A DNA stretch of 44,020 nt, from positions 1-44,020 of the forward strand of contig CABROF010000009.1 in assembly GCA_902472555.1 (NCBI GenBank). The letters are read 5' to 3'. A program made the translations under genes and the position numbers. The stretch's first letter is position 1. Every line of letters starts with the position of its first letter. Shown piece by piece: positions 25,304 to 33,342 of this stretch. The notes below the pieces were generated by a model, which saw nothing but the letters and a program-made list of their open reading frames with translations, did no database searches and had not been told where the DNA came from. Origin of the DNA: UMGS1851 sp900555605 (GTDB lineage Bacteria; Bacillota; Clostridia; UBA1212; UBA1255).

Positions 25304-27076
25304 ATGGAATCTGTATATTTTACAAAAAGCATCCAACTAAAGGACTATCCCGGCGTTCTGGCAGATCGTTTCATTCGAAATTGGCTGATCGGCCTGCGGG
25401 AAAGCAACCCGGCGATTCTGGATATGTTCCGTGAACGGGATCGAAAACCGTACCGAGATATGCTGCCATGGTCCGGAGAATTTGCAGGAAAATATCTCAT
25501 CGGGGCATATTATATATACCGGATTACAAAAGATGAGGCCCTGCTGGCCTATATCAGAACCTTTCTTGCAGAACTGATTTCGTGCATAGATGAGGACGGC
25601 TATATCGGGTGCTTCCAGAAGGAATGCCATCTGAGCGGCGCGTACTCCCAGACGCCGGAGATCCGAGGGTCCACCTGGGATGCCTGGTCACACTATTATA
25701 TTATGTACGGCTTGTACCTGTGGTCGGAACTATGTGATGCGCAGATGCTGATGACTGCGGTAGAACGAATTGCCGGCTGCTTTCTGCGGACATTTTACAA
25801 CCCCTCTTTCCGCATACTGGATATGGGGTCTGCGGAGATGAATTTAGCGCCGCTGCATATATTCGTACTGCTTTATAAACGGACGCGGAATTCGGCGTAT
25901 CTGCGGTTCGCCGAAAAAATGCTGGCAGATGCGGCGGACCCGGAGGGCGGTAATTACATTGGGCATGCCATGAGCGGCTTGGAGTATTATCAATTCCCCA
26001 ATGCCAGATGGGAGGGACTGCCTGCAATCCGGGGGATTTATGCACTATATGAATGTACCCGCAACAGTCTGTATAAAAAATCAGCGGAACACATCTTTTA
26101 CAGTATACAGCGAACGGATATCCATAATACGGGAGGCTTTTCTACAAATGAGCAGGCAGTGGGAACGCCTTATCTCAACGGCGTGATCGAGCTATGCAGC
26201 GTCATTGCATATAATGCGTTTGCCTGTGACGTGCTGGCGTGTACCGGTGATCCCGGCATTGCCGATATGCTGGAGCTTTCTTACTATAACGCGGTACTCG
26301 GTTCTTTTTCCCCTTCCGGAAAATGGTGCACATACAATACGCCCATGGAAGGCGTGAAGCTTTCCAGCAGTCAATCTCTGGTATTTCAGTGCCGTCCCGG
26401 TTCTCCGGATCTGAACAGCTGCTCCGCTAATGCCGCCCAGGGAATCGGAATGCTGAGCGAATGGATGGTCATGCAGCAGGAGGACACGCTCTATATTAAT
26501 TATTACGGAAACTATGAGGCAGAAACCCTCAGCGGCTGCCGGATCGCCGTCACGGGGGACTATTTAGCCGGCGGCGAAATCACAGTCAGCGTCCGGGACT
26601 CTGCAGAGAAAAGGCTTGCGTTCCGCATTCCCTCATGGGCAGACCGGACAATCGTTCGGTATGGAGATCAGGAATATGTTCCCGCTGCCGGACAGTATTG
26701 GTTCCTTTCCGGCGGGCAGCCGGAAAGGACTGTGAGAATCTCATTCGGACATACGGTACGGATGGTAAAGGGCGGTGGGGAATATGCCGGAAAATACAGC
26801 CTTTATTATGGCCCGGTGCTGTACGGCGCGGATATTGCGTGCAATCAGCATGTGGATTTTGACAAGTTTCCTGCAGTTTCCCAGGAGGATCTGGCCGGGC
26901 GGACCCCGAGACAGGAGGCTGACGGCAGGCTGCTGCTGAAACTGGGAAACGGCACGGTTTTGTGTGATTTCGCCCATCTCGGTTTTACGGGAAGCATATA
27001 CCGGACCTGGTTTTCCATCAGAAAGCAGAAACGCCGGAATGAATCATCCTGTCTGTCTGCAGAAAAGAATTCATAA
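25304..27076 (+). CDS. GH127-like protein, catalytic Cys position occupied by Ser
   Basis: The 590-residue protein has no signal peptide and is presumably cytoplasmic. It shows the GH127 (former DUF1680) alpha/alpha-barrel pattern: GEFAGKYL, WDAWSHYYIMYGLY, RWEGLPAIRGIYAL, LELSYYNAVLGS and a beta-rich C-terminus with RIPSWA. In the family a zinc ion is held by Glu, Cys, Cys, Cys (E-x-C and C-C motifs), and the first Cys of the pair is the nucleophile. Here E296-L-C298 is present but the pair reads S372-C373 (NSCSAN). The sister protein at 29831 has both cysteines. It may therefore act differently, be inactive or bind only. It begins an operon of binding proteins. Confidence 0.8.
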   Translation: MESVYFTKSIQLKDYPGVLADRFIRNWLIGLRESNPAILDMFRERDRKPYRDMLPWSGEFAGKYLIGAYYIYRITKDEALLAYIRTFLAELISCIDEDGYIGCFQKECHLSGAYSQTPEIRGSTWDAWSHYYIMYGLYLWSELCDAQMLMTAVERIAGCFLRTFYNPSFRILDMGSAEMNLAPLHIFVLLYKRTRNSAYLRFAEKMLADAADPEGGNYIGHAMSGLEYYQFPNARWEGLPAIRGIYALYECTRNSLYKKSAEHIFYSIQRTDIHNTGGFSTNEQAVGTPYLNGVIELCSVIAYNAFACDVLACTGDPGIADMLELSYYNAVLGSFSPSGKWCTYNTPMEGVKLSSSQSLVFQCRPGSPDLNSCSANAAQGIGMLSEWMVMQQEDTLYINYYGNYEAETLSGCRIAVTGDYLAGGEITVSVRDSAEKRLAFRIPSWADRTIVRYGDQEYVPAAGQYWFLSGGQPERTVRISFGHTVRMVKGGGEYAGKYSLYYGPVLYGADIACNQHVDFDKFPAVSQEDLAGRTPRQEADGRLLLKLGNGTVLCDFAHLGFTGSIYRTWFSIRKQKRRNESSCLSAEKNS

Positions 27077-27086
27077 ATGAAAAGGC

Positions 27087-27133
27087 GCATTCCGAGGCGG
27101 CAGAAGCCGGCCGCTTCTGCCGCCTCGGAATGC
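27087..27133 (+). repeat. perfect 21-bp hairpin in the intergenic gap
   Basis: Arms at 27087-27107 and 27113-27133 are perfectly complementary around a 5-base loop (CGGCC). No T-run follows directly. It could lower transcription into, or protect the mRNA of, the next genes; such structures often sit between enzyme and binding-protein genes. Confidence 0.75.
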
Positions 27134-27165
27134 CGGACATTACAAAAAAATAAGGAGTTGATTTT

Positions 27166-28431
27166 ATGGACCGTAAAAAACGGTTATACAGCGTATTGGC
27201 AGGTTTACTGGCAATTATTTTAATGAATGGAATCCTATTGATTCCAATAGATGCACAAGCACAGACTGCTTCCATTCAGAAAGGCGATTTGACCGCAGAT
27301 TTAGACAGCGCTGCATTGGAGGCGGCTGGATATCAGATTATTGACGACCGGGATCCGGGAATCTGTTATGCATGGCCTTACACTTTGGAGCCTGCGCAGC
27401 AGGAAAATGCGGCTGGCTACGGCGGTACGCAGACAGCGAATTTGGGACAGGTATCTGCCTCTCTGACGTATCATTTTCACGGAAGCTTTCTTGCAGTAGC
27501 CTTTGCGGAAACGTACTATGCGGCAAAAATTATCATCACAGTGGACGGGACAGAGGTGGGAACGGCAGTCCCGCACAACCCGGACGGCACAAAAGACGAT
27601 GCCGCGCAAGCAGGTAAAATTGTATTTGTCAAAGAGGATCTTTCAGAGGGCCCGCACACAATGGTCATTACCCATGAGGCTGCCCATACCACAGGAGAAG
27701 ACAATATTAAGGGAGATGGGATTGCCTATTATGATAATAACGCCATGTTTGACTGCCTGATTGTAAAAACGTACTTACCGGAAAAACTGCAGACAGGAGA
27801 TTATATTGCCTCGGTTTCGGATGCGTTCTTCACGGAGAAGGGCTATCGGGCGGTTGACGACCGGGATGAGGCCATTGTTTATACCTGGCCGTATACCCTG
27901 GAAAATGCGCGGGAACATAATCAATCGGCTTACGGAGGCACACAAACCGTAAACATGGGCCAGGTGTCTGCTTCTATTACGTATGAATTCAGCGGGACAT
28001 ATCTTGCAGTGGTATTTGCCGAGACCTATTACGCGGCAAAGATTATCATTACCATTGACGGAACGGAGGCCGGAACAGCCGTTCCGCATAATCCGGCCGG
28101 CACAAGAAACGATGCCGCACAATTCGGCAGAGTCGTATTTGTCAAAGACGATCTTTCAGATGGTCCGCATACGGTGGTGATCACCCATGAGGCCGCGCAT
28201 ACCACCGGAGAGGATAATATCAAGGGTGATGGGATTGCCTACTATGACAATAACGCCATGTTCGACTGTTTTATTGTGAAGACCGAGACGGCTGTGCCTA
28301 CCGAACCGGCGCCGGAAACCAATGCAAAGACCTCCGAACCTGCATTTTCAGCCGTTCTGCTGTGTCTGTTCTTTGCCGCGGCAATTCCGCTATGCCGTAA
28401 ATCAGGAATCAGGAGGACTGTGAACTTATGA
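27166..28431 (+). CDS. surface protein with two copies of an unrecognised ~165-residue domain and C-terminal anchor
   Basis: ATG 27166 follows AAGGAG. After a signal peptide (to about residue 33) come two close repeats (about 38-205 and 206-378). Each begins with a DDRD ... WPYTLE motif, then GGTQT..(L/M)GQVSAS, FAETYYAAKIIIT, DGTE.GTAVPHNP, ITHEAAHTTGEDNIKG and YYDNNAMFDC. The spacing of beta-strand-like segments suggests a jelly-roll sandwich, the fold of many carbohydrate-binding modules. A Pro/Glu linker and a membrane helix (about 392-412) follow. The stop overlaps the next start as ATGA. I know no family for this domain. Confidence 0.75.
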   Translation: MDRKKRLYSVLAGLLAIILMNGILLIPIDAQAQTASIQKGDLTADLDSAALEAAGYQIIDDRDPGICYAWPYTLEPAQQENAAGYGGTQTANLGQVSASLTYHFHGSFLAVAFAETYYAAKIIITVDGTEVGTAVPHNPDGTKDDAAQAGKIVFVKEDLSEGPHTMVITHEAAHTTGEDNIKGDGIAYYDNNAMFDCLIVKTYLPEKLQTGDYIASVSDAFFTEKGYRAVDDRDEAIVYTWPYTLENAREHNQSAYGGTQTVNMGQVSASITYEFSGTYLAVVFAETYYAAKIIITIDGTEAGTAVPHNPAGTRNDAAQFGRVVFVKDDLSDGPHTVVITHEAAHTTGEDNIKGDGIAYYDNNAMFDCFIVKTETAVPTEPAPETNAKTSEPAFSAVLLCLFFAAAIPLCRKSGIRRTVNL

Positions 28432-29786
28432 AAAAAATATGGATGATACTGCTTGCGGCTGTACTGCTTATGGGCGCCGCCGTACCGGCCTCCAGTGCAG
28501 AGGACGGCAGCACCGCGGCGCCAAAGGCCGGCGACCGTGTTGCGTCCCTTGACGAAGGGGCCCTTGAGAAAGCAGGATATCGGTTTGTTGATGATCGGGA
28601 CAGCCAGATCATATATACCTGGCCGTATACGCTGAAGGAGTACTATCAGACCTCGGAATCCGCGTATCAGAGCACGCTGACATTCCAGGCCGGCCAGGTA
28701 TCCGCTACCATTTTATATCAGTTTACAGGAACGTATATTGCGGTTGCCTTTGCGGAGACGTATTATGCCGCGGAAGTCATCATATCCATTGACGGTGAAG
28801 TGAAAGGGTCCGCTACGCCCCATCATGCAGAGGCGCCGAAGGAAGGCGCCGGTGACAGTAAAATTATTTTCGTGCAGGATGATTTAGCGCCGGGCCAGCA
28901 TGTGATTCAGATCTCTCACCGGACCGCGCATACCACCGGAGAGGATAATATCAAAGGAGACGGCAATGCCTATTACGATAATGATGCCATGTTCGACTGC
29001 TTTATTGTCCGGGCTGAGCAGATCGGAGCACCGGAAAAAGTAACGCAGGGGGATGCAGTCAGTCTATATACAGACGATATACTGGCAGAGCTGGGGCTGA
29101 AGGTGATTGATAACACGGACGAAGAGATCCTTTATACCTGGCCGTACGATATCGAGAGTGCGCTGGTTCCGGCCAATACCGCGTACGGCGGCAGTCTGCA
29201 GTCCAACTGCGGTCAGGTATCCGGTACGATTTCTTACGAATTTGAGGGGACCTATTTTGCCGCCGCATTTGCCGAAACGTACTATGCATGCACTATTTTT
29301 ATTGATATTGACGGTGAAATCGTAGGTGAGATTACGCCTCACGTGAATATCAAGTCTCAGAATCCGGATGCGCCTTACCAGAGTAAGATCCTGTTTGTGA
29401 AAGATGACCTGACGCCTGGAGACCATTTTGTTACCATTACCCATGAGGCGGCATATACCACCGGAGAAGATAATATCAAAGAAGACGGCAACGCTTATTA
29501 TGATAATAACGCTATGTTCGACTGCTTCCTTGTCCAGGCCGAACCGACGCCTCCGACGGCAAAACCGGAAGCAACCGCAACGCCGGTTCCTTCAGAAAGG
29601 CCGACTTCCGCGCCCTCAGAGGCGCCGACCTCTGCGGTGAATGCAACCGTCCCTCCGACGGCGGAAACATCAAATGACATTCCGTGGGTTTTGCTTGCCG
29701 CTGCTTTGGTTCTGGTTACTGCGGCTGCGGTCGCGGCAGTTGTTTTCATCCGGAAAAAGAAAAAGTCCAAGGATCAGAAGAATTGA
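28428..29786 (+). CDS. surface protein with two more copies of the same domain and C-terminal anchor
   Basis: ATG 28428 overlaps the previous stop by 4 bases. The 452-residue protein has a signal peptide (MKKIWMILLAAVLLMGA), two domains of the kind in its neighbour (about residues 35-200 and 205-375), a Pro/Thr/Ser-rich linker (about 375-415) and a membrane helix (about 419-441) ending in RKKKKSKDQKN. The third and fourth copies are less alike than the first two, but keep FAETYYA, TTGEDNIK and AYYDN.AMFDC, so these are probably the structural or binding core. Likely a glycan-binding partner of the GH127 enzymes. Confidence 0.75.
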   Translation: MKKIWMILLAAVLLMGAAVPASSAEDGSTAAPKAGDRVASLDEGALEKAGYRFVDDRDSQIIYTWPYTLKEYYQTSESAYQSTLTFQAGQVSATILYQFTGTYIAVAFAETYYAAEVIISIDGEVKGSATPHHAEAPKEGAGDSKIIFVQDDLAPGQHVIQISHRTAHTTGEDNIKGDGNAYYDNDAMFDCFIVRAEQIGAPEKVTQGDAVSLYTDDILAELGLKVIDNTDEEILYTWPYDIESALVPANTAYGGSLQSNCGQVSGTISYEFEGTYFAAAFAETYYACTIFIDIDGEIVGEITPHVNIKSQNPDAPYQSKILFVKDDLTPGDHFVTITHEAAYTTGEDNIKEDGNAYYDNNAMFDCFLVQAEPTPPTAKPEATATPVPSERPTSAPSEAPTSAVNATVPPTAETSNDIPWVLLAAALVLVTAAAVAAVVFIRKKKKSKDQKN

Positions 29787-29830
29787 AAAGCAGCGGTCGG
29801 ATTTTTATCATGTTACAAGAAAGGATGCTC

Positions 29831-31813
29831 ATGAATATGAAAAAATGGCGGTTCGCCGCAATGGCGATTCTATGTGTAACGGCGGTCGGCATCGCCGGAT
29901 GCGGAGCCGGAATTCCAAACGGACCGAAAAAGCCGAACGGATCTTCTGCTCCGGCATATACTGCGCCGCCGGTGGAGGATAAAGTGGATATGCTGAAAAA
30001 TGAAATGCGCAATATGAATATTGAAGGTGCGGTGGGTAAAATTCTAACCGCAAATGAAACCGTATGGGTACAAAAGGTGCTGCAGGATAATCCGCGTCTG
30101 TTTGATGCGTTCCTGCATCCGGAAGAGAATGATTTGGCTAAAGCCATGTGGCACGGCGAGTTTCCCGGAAAGCTTTTGTCCGGAATCGCGCAGACGTATT
30201 TATTAAATAATGACCCCAGAACCAAAGAAACGGGAGACCGGATGGTCGCGCTTTTTCAGGAGGCGCAAGGGGAGGACGGATACTTAGGGCCGTGGTCCGA
30301 AGCAGTACGCTATAATAAAGATGTTTTGGATCCGAATACAGAGACCTGGGGAAAATGGGATACCTGGGGGCAGTACCACTGTATATACGGCCTATACCGT
30401 TGGTATCAGATTACCGGGAATCAGGAAGCTTTGCACATCGCGGTCCGTGCGCTGGACGGTATTTACAATTATTTTATTGTCGGCGGTCAGACTTTTGTAT
30501 CGCAGAATTGGGCCGAATGCAATCTTGCCATCGGCCACGCCTTTGCCCTGCTGTATGAGGCGACCGGAAAGCCGGAATATCTGCAGGCTGCGGAATACAT
30601 CGTAAATGAAGAGTGGAATATGGAGTATCCGGATTTCTATTCCAAAACGATTCTGTCCTGCGGCTGGATGACGGCGGCACTGGAAGGAAAAGCGTTTTAT
30701 GAGTCGGGACAGCCGCGCTGGGAGGGGCTGTATGCCTTAGAGACACTGGCAGTGCTGTATCGCGTGACCGGAAACGAAACGTACGGCGAAGCAATGGAGT
30801 CCTTATGGTGGGGCATGGTAGGCACCGATCGGCACAATACCGGAAGCTTCGGCACGGGAGAGGGTGCGACGGGAGATCCCTACGGCCATGGAAGTGAAAC
30901 GTGCAATATTGTGGCATGGATGGCATTTTCCACCGATTACCTGAAAATGAGCAAGAATTCCTATGTTGCGGATGAATTGGAGCTGTCATTTTACAATGCA
31001 TCTTTGGGCTCCCTCCTGGCCGGAGAACGGGAATTTACGTATATGAATCATTCCGACGGCAGCCGGGAGTCGGCGCTGATTATATTGGAGGGTCATTCCT
31101 TTGACGGCGGCCGGGATATGTCATGCTGCCAGGCAAATGGCAACAGAGGAATCAGCCAGGTGGCGGAATGGGCGCTTTTGACAGGAACGGACGGATTATA
31201 CCTGAACTATTACGGCGCGTCGAATATGCAGACCCAAACAGCAGGCGGAAATTCTGTGACACTGCGGCAGGAGACACAGTATCCTAAGAATGGCGCGGTG
31301 AAAATTACGGTTACCGCAGAGCAGGAGGAATCCTTTGTTCTGCGGCTGCGGATTCCAGTATGGTCGGAACAGACCGTTGTGCGTGTGAACGGGGAGGTCT
31401 GTGAAGGAGTCCGCGCAGGCACCTACTACGAGATCAGCCGCAGCTGGAAAACCGGCGATGTCATCGAACTCCATTTTGATATGCAGATGCATTTCTGGAT
31501 GGCGGAAAAGGGGACCATCGGCCAGAAGGTATCTGTATATTACGGGCCCCTGCTGCTGGCTTATCAAACCAGCGATTCCCTGAGACCCACCACGCGGTTT
31601 GAAATTGATACGCTGCGCGCCATGGAACCAATAGAGGGAGACGGACTCGTTTCATTCCGGTGCACCTCCTCTAAGGGGGAAGCAGTGATCTTTACAGATT
31701 ACTACAGCGCAGGCAGAAACGGCGAGGCGTTTGTATCCTGGATCGTGGCAGGCCGGGATCTGGAGACAATTTCATTTGAAAAATACGGAAATCCTGTATG
31801 GAATAACCGCTGA
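29831..31813 (+). CDS. GH127 family beta-L-arabinofuranosidase, surface lipoprotein
   Basis: I start at ATG 29831, 6 bases after AAAGG; the longer frame is an overlap of the previous gene. The signal ends in GIAGC (cysteine 24), so it is a lipoprotein. It shows the GH127 features in order: WHGEFPGKLLSGIAQTYLL, WGKWDTWGQYHCIYGLY, RWEGLYALETLAVLY, the zinc motif E356-T-C358, and C432-C433 (MSCCQANGNRG), where the first cysteine is the expected nucleophile. A beta-rich C-terminal part follows (RIPVWSE). It is the last gene of the operon with the unusual GH127 paralogue and the two binding proteins. Known family members release beta-L-arabinofuranose from Hyp-linked or rhamnogalacturonan glycans. 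Confidence 0.88.
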   Translation: MNMKKWRFAAMAILCVTAVGIAGCGAGIPNGPKKPNGSSAPAYTAPPVEDKVDMLKNEMRNMNIEGAVGKILTANETVWVQKVLQDNPRLFDAFLHPEENDLAKAMWHGEFPGKLLSGIAQTYLLNNDPRTKETGDRMVALFQEAQGEDGYLGPWSEAVRYNKDVLDPNTETWGKWDTWGQYHCIYGLYRWYQITGNQEALHIAVRALDGIYNYFIVGGQTFVSQNWAECNLAIGHAFALLYEATGKPEYLQAAEYIVNEEWNMEYPDFYSKTILSCGWMTAALEGKAFYESGQPRWEGLYALETLAVLYRVTGNETYGEAMESLWWGMVGTDRHNTGSFGTGEGATGDPYGHGSETCNIVAWMAFSTDYLKMSKNSYVADELELSFYNASLGSLLAGEREFTYMNHSDGSRESALIILEGHSFDGGRDMSCCQANGNRGISQVAEWALLTGTDGLYLNYYGASNMQTQTAGGNSVTLRQETQYPKNGAVKITVTAEQEESFVLRLRIPVWSEQTVVRVNGEVCEGVRAGTYYEISRSWKTGDVIELHFDMQMHFWMAEKGTIGQKVSVYYGPLLLAYQTSDSLRPTTRFEIDTLRAMEPIEGDGLVSFRCTSSKGEAVIFTDYYSAGRNGEAFVSWIVAGRDLETISFEKYGNPVWNNR

Positions 31814-31869
31814 AAGAGACCTCTGAGCAGGATTCCGGAGACAGAGGCCCTGCAGGAGAACGGACTGTC

Positions 31870-31898
31870 TTGACAGGCCTGCGCTCCCACTTTATAAT
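31870..31898 (+). promoter_or_regulatory. consensus sigma-A promoter for the ATPase-helicase genes
   Basis: TTGACA (31870-31875), 17 bases, TATAAT (31893-31898): an exact consensus. The preceding C and the spacer's GCC-x-GCGC and final TT are shared with the TerB promoter at 22332. An inverted repeat (31922-31954) follows in the leader. Confidence 0.85.
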
Positions 31899-31921
31899 CA
31901 AATTATTGAAGAAGAAGGATT

Positions 31922-31954
31922 TTTGCCGGCCGGGGATGTGTTCCGGCCGGCAAA
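31922..31954 (+). promoter_or_regulatory. 12-bp perfect inverted repeat in the ATPase leader
   Basis: TTTGCCGGCCGG (31922-31933) and CCGGCCGGCAAA (31943-31954) pair perfectly around a 9-base loop, between the promoter and the GTG start. No T-run follows. It could be an operator just downstream of the start site or an RNA hairpin that controls expression. Confidence 0.7.
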
Positions 31955-31989
31955 GGCTTATTTGACTGCAGAGAAAGGGGGCGCCGCTT

Positions 31990-33312
31990 GTGGCAAAGGT
32001 ACCGAAGCGGATTGCGAATACGATTATAAACGCGCTGCAGGGAGGGGTCGTTCCTCGAATCGGACTGCCGTATATTGCGGTAGGCAGAAAACAAGAAATT
32101 GAGGCGCTGCTCCACGATGTTTCCGTAATTGAGGAGGGCGGCGGCGCCTTTCGGTTTGTTGTGGGAAAATACGGAAGCGGCAAAAGCTTTTTGCTTCAGA
32201 CGATCCGAAATTATGGAATGGACAGGAATTTTGTCGTGATGGACGCGGATCTCTCGCCGGAGCGGCGGCTTCACGGCACAAAGGGACAAGGGCTCGCGAC
32301 ATACCGAGAGCTGATGCGGAACCTTTCCACTAAGACCAGGCCGGATGGCGGGGCGCTGCCGCTGCTGCTGGATAAATGGATCAACAGCATCTGCATGGAG
32401 ACAGCCGGCGCAGGTACTGTGCAGCAGGAAGATCCGGCGTTTATGCAGGCTGTTCAGCAGCGCATATTCAAGGTGGCAGCGGAGATGGAGGAGCTGGTGC
32501 ATGGATTTGATTTTGCCAAGCTCCTGGTGATGTATTATCGGGCGTATATGGACGACGATGCAGCTGTCAGGGCAAACGTGCTGAAATGGTTCCGCGGCGA
32601 GTATGCAACAAAAACAGAGGTAAGACAGGCGCTGTCTGTGGGGATCATGATCGACGATGACAACTGGTATGATTATCTAAAGCTGTTTGCCCGCTTTTTC
32701 GTGAAGGCGGGATACCGCGGGCTGCTGATTATGCTTGACGAATTGGTAAATATCTATAAAATCCCCAACCCGGTTACGCGGCAGTATAATTATGAAAAGC
32801 TTTTGGCCATGTATAACGATACCATGCAGGGAAAGGCCGCTTATATCGGGTTTCTGGTAAGCGGCACGCCGCAGTGCATGGAAGATACGCGCAGAGGGGT
32901 TTTCAGCTATGAGGCGCTGCGTTCCAGACTGGCCGGCGGACGTTTTGCCGAAGGACAAGGGCGGGACCTGCTGGCGCCGGTGATCCGGCTGGCGCCTTTG
33001 ACCAATGAAGAATTGTACGTGCTGATGGAAAAGCTTGCCGCAATCCACAGCGAACTATTTGAATATCCCTCCACGGTGACGGAGCAGGAGCTGATTCAGT
33101 TTATTCAGGCGGAATATACACGGATGGGCGCAGACCAGAATTTGACTCCGCGGGAGGTGATCCGGGATTTCCTCTCTCTCCTGAATCTCATGTACCAGGA
33201 CCCGCGGAAGCGTATCTCGGATTTGATGGGGACGGATTCCTTTTCCTTTGCCGCGGCGGATCCGGATGCGATGCGGGAGCCGTCCGGTGCTTTTGCGGAA
33301 TTTGATATTTAA
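31990..33312 (+). CDS. DUF2791/BREX BrxD-like P-loop ATPase
   Basis: The gene starts at GTG 31990 behind AAAGGGGG. The 440-residue cytoplasmic protein has a P-loop at residues 59-66 (GKYGSGKS), a Walker B segment LLIMLDELVN (Asp250-Glu251) and a later segment GFLVSGTPQCMEDTRRG followed by the ArgFinger-like YEALRSRLA. This is the pattern of the BREX system ATP-binding domain family (DUF2791), whose BREX type 2 member is BrxD and is usually next to an Lhr-like helicase. Here the helicase is next to it, but no BREX PglZ, PglX or BrxC is seen. It is probably a AAA+-type motor or loader. Confidence 0.85.
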   Translation: MAKVPKRIANTIINALQGGVVPRIGLPYIAVGRKQEIEALLHDVSVIEEGGGAFRFVVGKYGSGKSFLLQTIRNYGMDRNFVVMDADLSPERRLHGTKGQGLATYRELMRNLSTKTRPDGGALPLLLDKWINSICMETAGAGTVQQEDPAFMQAVQQRIFKVAAEMEELVHGFDFAKLLVMYYRAYMDDDAAVRANVLKWFRGEYATKTEVRQALSVGIMIDDDNWYDYLKLFARFFVKAGYRGLLIMLDELVNIYKIPNPVTRQYNYEKLLAMYNDTMQGKAAYIGFLVSGTPQCMEDTRRGVFSYEALRSRLAGGRFAEGQGRDLLAPVIRLAPLTNEELYVLMEKLAAIHSELFEYPSTVTEQELIQFIQAEYTRMGADQNLTPREVIRDFLSLLNLMYQDPRKRISDLMGTDSFSFAAADPDAMREPSGAFAEFDI

Positions 33313-33342
33313 ACGTATCTGGGGAAGGAGCGCCTGCTGCGT

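Noticed and set aside
30474..31001. Minus-strand frame of 175 residues under GH127
   Set aside because: It is Pro/Arg/His-rich antisense text opposite conserved GH127 motifs.
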